The notes below the pieces were generated by a model. It ran no database searches and was not told where the DNA came from. It worked only from the letters and a program-made list of their open reading frames with translations. A program made the position numbers and the translations under genes. Positions 6,335 to 10,623 of a stretch of 10,623 nt of DNA are shown here, piece after piece. Positions within the stretch are counted from its first letter, which is position 1; the number at the start of each line of letters is the position of its first letter. The DNA comes from Clostridiales bacterium (lineage in GTDB: Bacteria; Bacillota; Clostridia; Oscillospirales; Oscillospiraceae). The DNA lies in contig JAHZGF010000074.1 of NCBI GenBank assembly GCA_019420945.1, forward strand, positions 1-10,623. The letters run 5' to 3'.

Positions 6335-6541
6335 ATGAAAGAGGAACGCTATCACATCGCCTTGGACGATTATGAACACGGCGTAGTGATTCGAGCTTTG
6401 AACGATACCAAAACCGAACTGATGAATGAGGGTAAATCCACCGATGCCGTGGACGATCTTATCATCAAGGTCGGGTATGCCCCAAAGAAAAAGTTCAAGG
6501 TAGTGGAAAGAAAGGACTGCTCCTGTCGTGAATCGAGATAA
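6335..6541 (+). CDS. Small conserved conjugative-element protein, unknown function
   Basis: A 68-aa basic, soluble protein with a clear ribosome site (GAGGTG) before ATG 6335. It opens MKEERYHIALDDYEHGVVI, has an acidic VDDLIIKVGYAP segment, then lysine-rich KKKFKVV and a C-terminal CSCRES. Proteins of this size and pattern sit just upstream of virD4 in many Firmicute conjugative elements; I know no function for them. Its end overlaps the coupling-protein GTG by 14 bases, implying translational coupling. The frame is intact. Confidence 0.65.
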   Translation: MKEERYHIALDDYEHGVVIRALNDTKTELMNEGKSTDAVDDLIIKVGYAPKKKFKVVERKDCSCRESR

Positions 6542-7049
6542 CGACAGACAGACCTCCATCATTCTCGCCGTACTCGGCATCCTGCCGATTGTGTGGCTCG
6601 GACTTCTCATTGCACCATCCGTTAAGGGTGGCTTGCCGGAGATACTGCCGAGCTTGATGAATGTGATGAGCGACCCGTTTCATATAGTGCTTTGCGAGGA
6701 CAGTGTAAAAACTGTCCTCGTTTTGCTTCTCTGCTATGGAATGGGCATCGGTATCTACTTCTCTACACGCAGGAACTACCGACGCCGAGAGGAACACGGC
6801 AGCGCAAAATGGGGCAATGCCAAAGCCGTGGACAAGAAATACCGGCAGAACCCACCGTCCGAAAACAAGCTGATGACGCAGGCAGTCCGTATCGGACTCA
6901 ACGGCAAGAAACACCGCCGCAATCTGAACACCCTTGTCTGCGGCGGTTCCGGTGCCGGTAAGACACGCTTTTACTGCAAACCGAATCTGATGCAGGCGAA
7001 CACCAGCTTCGTAATTCTTGACCCGAACGGTTACACTATAAGAGGATAG
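6528..7049 (+). pseudogene. VirD4/TraG-type conjugative coupling protein, truncated after Walker A
   Basis: Coupling proteins are membrane-bound ATPases that hand relaxase-bound DNA to the mating channel; full members here are about 600 aa. This frame keeps 173 residues. It has two membrane helices (about 11-30 and 60-78), the family signature HGSAKWG (90-96), and a Walker A loop GGSGAGKT (139-146). It then has FVILDPNG, where full proteins continue with a KGE-type strand. Identity with the family stops around 7030, followed by a short unrelated YTIRG and a stop. The Walker B and remaining motor domain are missing, so it cannot work. Start is GTG 6528, overlapping the upstream small gene. The break lies about 75 bases before a serine-recombinase start, so the gene was probably split by insertion of the transposon whose remains follow. 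Confidence 0.8.
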
Positions 7050-7102
7050 AAAAAAAGAGCGTTTCACAAACGAAGATTCCTTGAAGAAGGGAAGTCAAAA
7101 CC

Positions 7103-7291
7103 GTGGCTAAGAAAGAAGAAATCAAAATCACAGCCTTGTATGAGCGTCTGTCAAGGGACGATGAACAGGCCGGGGAATCAAACTCCATCCAGAATCAAGA
7201 GTTAATATGTAAAGGGTGGTTTCTGCCACCTAATACATATGACTGCGGCTCATTTGTGGTGAATGGAACAGCAGTTGTAGGAAAGGAGTAA
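7103..7291 (+). pseudogene. tnpX: TnpX-like large serine recombinase, N-terminal stub fused to leader
   Basis: The first 33 or so residues (KITALYERLSRDDE, then GESNSIQNQE) are the unmistakable start of a large serine recombinase of the TnpX type, which excises and inserts Tn4451-like elements through a serine nucleophile. Here Ser18 lies in ERLSRDD, the position of that serine. After QNQE the frame changes to an unrelated tail, GWFLPPNTYDCGSFVVNG, whose DNA from 7234 on is the same leader seen at 1-55. So nearly all of the usual 500-700 residues are deleted and the stub is joined directly to the tnpV leader. Start is GTG 7103 with a GAAGAAGGGAAG purine stretch before it. It is inactive. Gene order recombinase then tnpV matches Tn4451. 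Confidence 0.75.
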
Positions 7292-7652
7292 AAACACCTT
7301 ATAACCGCTGGAAATCAACACGCAAAGGAGCTAATTTTTATGAAATCACTGTTTGAGCAAATGGGCGGCACATACCGGCAAGAGGGCGATTACCTTATCC
7401 CAAACCTCTATTTGCCAGATGAGCCGGACTACCAGATCGGCAAGTATGGGCGTATGCGCCGTAGCTATCTGAAAGCTCATCGACCTGTTCTCTATGCAAA
7501 CTATCTTACGAGCGGAACACTGCACCAGCATCTTGCCGAGATCGACCAAGCCTGCAATGAGCGTATGGAAATCATCGTTTCTGCTATGGCAAAGCAAGAG
7601 GGTGTGACCGAAGCGCTCAAAGCCGCCGACCAGATGGAATGGGTACGCCGGA
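7234..7652 (+). repeat. Direct repeat copy 2 (leader + tnpV)
   Basis: Same-orientation copy of 1-420, about 7.23 kb downstream. The first 55 bases are identical. The leader then closes an upstream frame with TAA where copy 1 has CAG. Similarity continues through tnpV to around 7650; beyond that only this copy has tnpV sequence. Confidence 0.85.
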
Positions 7653-7711
7653 TGAACAACATCCGCAGCCGTGCCGAGGAAATCGTTCTGACCGAGCTTG
7701 TATATGAATGA
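7340..7711 (+). CDS. tnpV: TnpV-family transposon protein, intact copy 2
   Basis: A 123-aa small basic protein of the TnpV family, of unknown function, carried by Tn4451-type transposons next to the recombinase gene. ATG 7340 follows a good AAAGGAG ribosome site. It opens MKSLFEQMGGTYRQEGDYL, has IGKYGRMRRSYLKAHRP in the middle, and ends with a charged helix WVRRMNNIRSRAEEIVLTEL. It is the reference for judging copy 1: ten substitutions in 100 shared residues and a Trp codon where copy 1 has TAG. A strong hairpin begins right at the stop codon, closing transcription. It may act as an accessory factor for transposition or be a passenger. Confidence 0.85.
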   Translation: MKSLFEQMGGTYRQEGDYLIPNLYLPDEPDYQIGKYGRMRRSYLKAHRPVLYANYLTSGTLHQHLAEIDQACNERMEIIVSAMAKQEGVTEALKAADQMEWVRRMNNIRSRAEEIVLTELVYE

Positions 7712-7712
7712 C

Positions 7713-7752
7713 AAATGCCCGTTATTGGCTGTATGGCCGATAACGGGCATTT
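7713..7752. terminator. Terminator hairpin between tnpV and rhuM
   Basis: AAATGCCCGTTAT (7713-7725) is exactly complementary to 7740-7752, and three further G-C pairs (7727-7729 with 7736-7738) close a 6-base loop. It sits 2 bases after the tnpV stop and 8 bases from the 3' end of the converging rhuM gene. A GTTTTA stretch follows on the plus strand and an AAATGC/ATTTG-type context on the other, so it likely serves both genes. Confidence 0.8.
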
Positions 7753-7759
7753 CTGCGTT

Positions 7760-8785
7760 TTAATCCTTTTCCTCGGTGCTGGCTACAAGTCGGTCAAAAT
7801 CGCTCTGATACAGCTGATCCTGAATGACACGGTACTGCTCAAACTCGCTTTCCGCAAAGGCTTTTGCAATGGCGGCGGTGACCTTTCCTTTATCTCGCAG
7901 AATCTCTGCATCGTTGAATTGCAGAAAAGCGTCCAGCTTGGAGGCCCAATCTGCCATGGTCATAGGGATATGCCGTCTGGCCTGCCGGGTGGCGTAGTCC
8001 AGATACATGGTGACGATTTCGTTCAGCTCCTGCATTTCATCCATGGATAAGTAATTTTTTGCAACGGACACATCTGCCTTGACAATCTTGCCGTCAGGAG
8101 CATTCTTCCATGAGGTCAGTCCCATGTGTTCCTTGGTGTGATCGGCTCGTGCCATAATGACCTCTGCCGCTGTGCCGCCATGGACGGCATAGTGCATCTT
8201 ATTCTGAACTGTGGCAAAGAAATCCTTTGTGGTCTGGCTATTGAGAGAGTAGTCCACAGCGGTGGCGTAAATATCCGTGATTTTCTGATAGAAGCGCCGT
8301 TCGCTGGCCCGAATCTCCTGAATCTCGGAAATCAGGTGATCGAAGTAGTCCTCATCAAAAATCTGCCCATTGATGAGCCTGCTCTTATCCAGCACATACC
8401 CCTGCTTGGTGAAGGTGTCCAGCACCTTGGTTGCCCACTGACGGAACTGCGTGGCTCTGCCGGAATTGATCCGATAGCCTACGGCTATGATGGCGGGCAA
8501 AGAGTAAAACTTATAGTGATAGGTTTTTCCGTTATCCGCAACTTGTGCAAAATTTGCACAAGTTGCATCTTCGGACAATTCACCGCTTTCATATACATTT
8601 TTCAGATGCTTTGTCACAACGCTCCGGTCTACATCAAAAAGCTGTGCAATGGCCTTTTGGGTCAGCCAAACGTCGTGATCCTGTACTCGAACCTCAATGC
8701 CATCCTCATGGGCATCTTTCGTGAACACAAGGAAATCCACTGTGCTGTTGCGGATTTGCAGTTTATCCTTCTTGGCGTCTGCCAT
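7760..8785 (-). CDS. rhuM: RhuM-family protein
   Basis: A 341-aa protein of the virulence RhuM family, named after a Salmonella pathogenicity-island gene; the molecular role is not established. An N-terminal helix-turn-helix-like region (about 39-64) reads VWLTQKAIAQLFDVDRSVVTKHL. The family core follows: YHYKFYSLPAIIAVGYRINS (89-108), ATQFRQWATKVLDTFTKQGY and YFDHLISEIQEIRASERRFY. The rest is a long helical C-terminal half with KNYLSMDEMQELN and a CT-acidic tail EEKD. It is full length. A GAGGTG ribosome site stands before the ATG. It is last in a three-gene minus-strand operon, 11 bases after the zinc-finger gene. RhuM genes are common on mobile elements and near defence loci in Clostridia. 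Residues 74-83 are encoded by a 29-bp DNA palindrome. Confidence 0.9.
   Translation of the reverse strand: MADAKKDKLQIRNSTVDFLVFTKDAHEDGIEVRVQDHDVWLTQKAIAQLFDVDRSVVTKHLKNVYESGELSEDATCANFAQVADNGKTYHYKFYSLPAIIAVGYRINSGRATQFRQWATKVLDTFTKQGYVLDKSRLINGQIFDEDYFDHLISEIQEIRASERRFYQKITDIYATAVDYSLNSQTTKDFFATVQNKMHYAVHGGTAAEVIMARADHTKEHMGLTSWKNAPDGKIVKADVSVAKNYLSMDEMQELNEIVTMYLDYATRQARRHIPMTMADWASKLDAFLQFNDAEILRDKGKVTAAIAKAFAESEFEQYRVIQDQLYQSDFDRLVASTEEKD
8538..8566. repeat. 29-bp perfect palindrome inside rhuM
   Basis: Arms GCAACTTGTGCAAA (8538-8551) and TTTGCACAAGTTGC (8553-8566) are exact complements around one central base. It encodes ATCANFAQVA of RhuM. Fourteen exact pairs in a coding region are very unlikely by chance; see findings. 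Confidence 0.9.
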
Positions 8786-8796
8786 ATCGTTTCACC

Positions 8797-9705
8797 TCAA
8801 TCTTCTTCGCTGGTTTTCTTCCCACGGCTCTTATAGACATTATACTGATTCTTGCACCGGGGACTGCAAAAAGCGGAATTGGAGCGGCTGCTCAGGAATA
8901 CCTTCTGGCAGTGCTTGCACAGCCGCAGGGGCTTCTCTCCATCCACCAGCAGGAAGCTGAACATCATCTGGATGCCCAGCAGCAGGGAGTGAAAGTCCCA
9001 ATAGATAGTCGGCTTGTCCAGCAGCTCGATATGATAGCTGGGCGCAATGCCGCCAAAGGCTGCCATGCCCTTGCGGTACAAATTCCGGGTGTCCTCGTCG
9101 ATGAGGTCGTAGTCGTTATAGTACAGAATGGAGGTGGTCAGGGTGAAAGCCCAGTCCTTGAACTGCTGCGCCACCCAGTCATAGGCTTCCGCATACTCCC
9201 GCTGGAAGCTCATGGTTTTCGCCATGGGTTCATCCGCAAAGGTCATGGTCAGCGCCACCATTGTTCGGTCACCGGACACGCTCCAACTGGACTCAATGCC
9301 CTTCTTGACCAGATCCAGCTGGTCAAAGGGATAGAACAGCGCCAAATAGTCCTCGGTTTCCATGGATTCTGCCTTGATGAAGTGATTTTTCGGCAGATAC
9401 ACCGCCTCATAGTCCATGAAGGAGGTTGTGGTGGGCAGCGCCGTCATCAGACCCAGCAGGCCGTAATGGGTTACAAACTCCAGAATGGCCTTCTGCACCT
9501 CGTCCTCCGGACTGCGGTTCATCATCAGCATACCCACATTCAGCGCATCCAGCACGATTCCCGGCGCTTCCTTCAGAGGATTATAGATGTCGGGCTTGGC
9601 ATTCTTCCCCGGCGTGATATACCGCTTTCCGTCTGCGGCGGTTTTCAGTTCATAGCGGTCATACCGCACCCAATGGGAACGGGACTGCGCAAACAGATTG
9701 TTCAT
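8797..9705 (-). CDS. Accessory-element protein with C-terminal CGNR-like zinc finger (probably DUF6076)
   Basis: A 302-aa, mostly helical protein without membrane segments. I believe it belongs to DUF6076, a family of Firmicute mobile elements, but the function is unknown. The only clear domain is a C-terminal zinc finger at 263-284 with cysteines in a C-x2-C-x13-C-x3-C pattern (LCKHCQKVF ... AFCSPRCKNQYNVYKSRGK). This is like the CGNR finger of DNA-binding regulators. The middle holds KDWAFTLTTSILYYNDYDL and IYWDFHSLLLGIQMMFSFLL, with no catalytic motif I can name. The ATG has AGAGGA at a good distance. It follows the sigma-like gene by 56 bases carrying a possible promoter and precedes rhuM by 11 bases, so the two are likely cotranscribed. 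Nucleic-acid binding is inferred from the finger only. Confidence 0.6.
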   Translation of the reverse strand: MNNLFAQSRSHWVRYDRYELKTAADGKRYITPGKNAKPDIYNPLKEAPGIVLDALNVGMLMMNRSPEDEVQKAILEFVTHYGLLGLMTALPTTTSFMDYEAVYLPKNHFIKAESMETEDYLALFYPFDQLDLVKKGIESSWSVSGDRTMVALTMTFADEPMAKTMSFQREYAEAYDWVAQQFKDWAFTLTTSILYYNDYDLIDEDTRNLYRKGMAAFGGIAPSYHIELLDKPTIYWDFHSLLLGIQMMFSFLLVDGEKPLRLCKHCQKVFLSSRSNSAFCSPRCKNQYNVYKSRGKKTSEED

Positions 9706-9736
9706 GACGCTGTTCCTCTCAATTCGTAATCTATCT

Positions 9737-9765
9737 ATATATTAACCATATTACCATTGTATCAA
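9737..9765 (-). promoter_or_regulatory. Possible internal promoter for the zinc-finger and rhuM genes
   Basis: On the minus strand TTGATA (9765-9760), overlapping the stop of the upstream gene, lies 17 bases from ATATAT (9742-9737). The 56-base gap is distinctly A/T-rich compared with its flanks. The -10 match is poor, so this is tentative. Confidence 0.35.
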
Positions 9766-10623
9766 CCGTCCTTGGCATCGTCAAGGGCGGCTTTCTTTTT
9801 TCTCGGCTTCGTTTTGTTCTCCCGGCGGATCACGGCATCTTTGCCCATGGTTTGCAGCAGCGCTTCATATTCCTCTACGAACTCGCGCTCCCGCAGGGTA
9901 AGGCCATGATCGTTTTCCAGCTTTTCGCTCAGACGCTCATACATCCGCTTTTGCAGCTTTTTCTGAATGGTCATCCGCAGCTTTCGGATGTTCCGGTCGG
10001 ACTGCCCACGGATGGCGGCAAGCCGTGCGGTGCTGTATTGCTTGACGAACAGGTAATACAGCACTTCTTTCTGTTCATCACTGAGGGTGAAAAAGAGCTT
10101 GGAGAGAAAGCGGTTAGCTGTCAGCTCGTGCAGCTCGTAGGGGCAGGAGAAGAGGATGTCGAGAAAGTTTCCCTGACAGAGCTGACGGAACCTTGGCAGA
10201 TTCATCCAGAGGGGAGCAATCTTCGGATCAGGTACAGCCTGAAACTCCAACGGCACGTCTCCACGCAGATTTTCGTGGTCACGCTCCCGGCGCTCCCGGT
10301 TCCTGTCCAGCTTGTTCCATTCGTCTACCACAGTCAGAAAATCCGATTCTGTCCGGGCTGCTTCCTCTAAACGCTTCAACGCCTCTGCACGAATCTCCCG
10401 CTTGAGTCGTTTTTCACTGGTGGGCGCGGCTTCTTCCTCCTCGTCCTCCAGCTCGGCATGATAGTCTCTGGGATGCTCGTCCTGCTCCAGCTCGCTTTCC
10501 AGCTCCAGCGTGTGTTCCTCTGCAAGCGCTTCCTCCAGCGTCTCGTCCTCCGGCGCACCGTCAGACGAATCCTCCCAATCGGCAAAGCCGTCCGCATCCA
10601 TTTCAAGACTGGTTTTCTCTATT
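9762..10623 (-). CDS. Sigma-70 region 4-like DNA-binding protein, open at window edge
   Basis: The frame gives 279 residues from an ATG at 10601. It stays open to the window edge and that ATG has no ribosome site, so the true start is probably outside. Order from the ATG: a strongly acidic region (about 9-58, with LEDEEEEAAP), a charged coiled-coil-like stretch (62-110), a middle region with CPYELHELTANRFLSKLFF, and a helix-turn-helix like sigma region 4 (about 174-222: LSDEQKEVLYYLFVKQYS, then ARLAAIRGQSDRNIRKLRM). It ends in a basic tail (RKKKAALDD). Such sigma-factor-like proteins are frequent in Tn1549-type and related elements, but a promoter-recognising region 2 is not seen. It may be a regulator of the element or operon. 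It heads the visible part of a minus-strand operon with the zinc-finger and rhuM genes. Confidence 0.65.
   Translation of the reverse strand, partial: IEKTSLEMDADGFADWEDSSDGAPEDETLEEALAEEHTLELESELEQDEHPRDYHAELEDEEEEAAPTSEKRLKREIRAEALKRLEEAARTESDFLTVVDEWNKLDRNRERRERDHENLRGDVPLEFQAVPDPKIAPLWMNLPRFRQLCQGNFLDILFSCPYELHELTANRFLSKLFFTLSDEQKEVLYYLFVKQYSTARLAAIRGQSDRNIRKLRMTIQKKLQKRMYERLSEKLENDHGLTLREREFVEEYEALLQTMGKDAVIRRENKTKPRKKKAALDDAKDG

Larger units (their letters stand above)
6110..7752. mobile_element. Broken conjugative-element and Tn4451-type transposon segment
   Basis: This stretch groups pieces that belong to mobile DNA. It holds an ArdC/LtrC-like protein tail, a 68-aa ORF, a VirD4/TraG start (all in Tn1549-like order), then a TnpX-like recombinase start, an intact TnpV and a terminator hairpin. 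The coupling-protein frame is broken near 7030 and the recombinase near 7200, so both the conjugative backbone and the transposon are incomplete here and neither can move by its own genes within this window. Confidence 0.7.

Noticed and set aside
7760..8785. RhuM as part of a toxin-antitoxin pair
   Set aside because: No small partner gene of toxin or antitoxin type is adjacent; the upstream neighbour is a 302-aa zinc-finger protein and the downstream neighbour is convergent tnpV.
8911..9729. Plus-strand open frame opposite the zinc-finger gene
   Set aside because: Shadow of the minus-strand gene, whose family pattern, ribosome site and zinc finger are convincing.
1..10623. CRISPR array, tRNA or rRNA gene
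   Set aside because: No regularly spaced short repeats, cloverleaf or rRNA-like stretches were seen; the only clear long repeat is the pair of tnpV segments.

Overview
The window looks like a chromosome or metagenome contig from a gut-type Firmicute of the class Clostridia. The protein families point that way: TnpX/TnpV-type transposon genes, a Tn1549-like conjugation gene order, a RhuM protein, and two NhaC antiporters. The central metabolic block (about 411-6050) is visibly GC-richer than the mobile-element sequence on both sides. The species cannot be named from this sequence.

Layout. (A) 1-410 is a truncated copy of a TnpV transposon gene with its upstream leader. It runs straight into (B) 411-851, the 3' end of an NhaC-family antiporter gene that has lost its start. 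(C) 852-1102 is a non-coding gap with a strong hairpin. (D) 1103-3711 (minus strand) is a two-gene operon: a complete NhaC antiporter and, overlapping it by ATGA, a MalY/PatB-type PLP C-S lyase or aminotransferase. It is driven by a consensus-perfect promoter. (E) 3712-4034 is a divergent regulatory region with four TGATAA sites. (F) 4035-6050 (plus strand) holds a YheO/DauR-type regulator, a 5'-truncated M55 D-aminopeptidase remnant and an intact R. etli-type asparaginase. D to F read as a small amino-acid or peptide use cluster with its own regulator. (G) 6110-7049 is a piece of conjugative-element backbone: the tail of a probable ArdC/LtrC-like protein, a 68-aa ORF, and the first 170 residues of a VirD4/TraG coupling protein. 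(H) 7103-7711 is a decayed Tn4451-family unit: a TnpX-like serine recombinase start fused to a leader, then an intact TnpV. This is the second copy of the repeat in A. (I) 7713-10623 (minus strand) is an accessory operon: a sigma-region-4-like protein (open at the window edge), a 302-aa protein with a C-terminal CGNR-like zinc finger (probably DUF6076), and a RhuM protein. The rhuM gene contains a 29-bp perfect palindrome.

The metabolic block is therefore flanked by mobile DNA, and almost every border is a broken gene: TnpV/NhaC, the M55 remnant, the ArdC-like tail, VirD4 and TnpX. The two TnpV copies lie in the same orientation about 7.2 kb apart and could recombine to excise or duplicate everything between them. 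Either this is a mosaic island, or one or more junctions are assembly joins at a repeated TnpV sequence; the sequence alone cannot decide. The most unusual single signals are the palindrome inside rhuM, the repeated TGATAA sites around the NhaC promoter, and the TnpV-TAG-NhaC in-frame junction.
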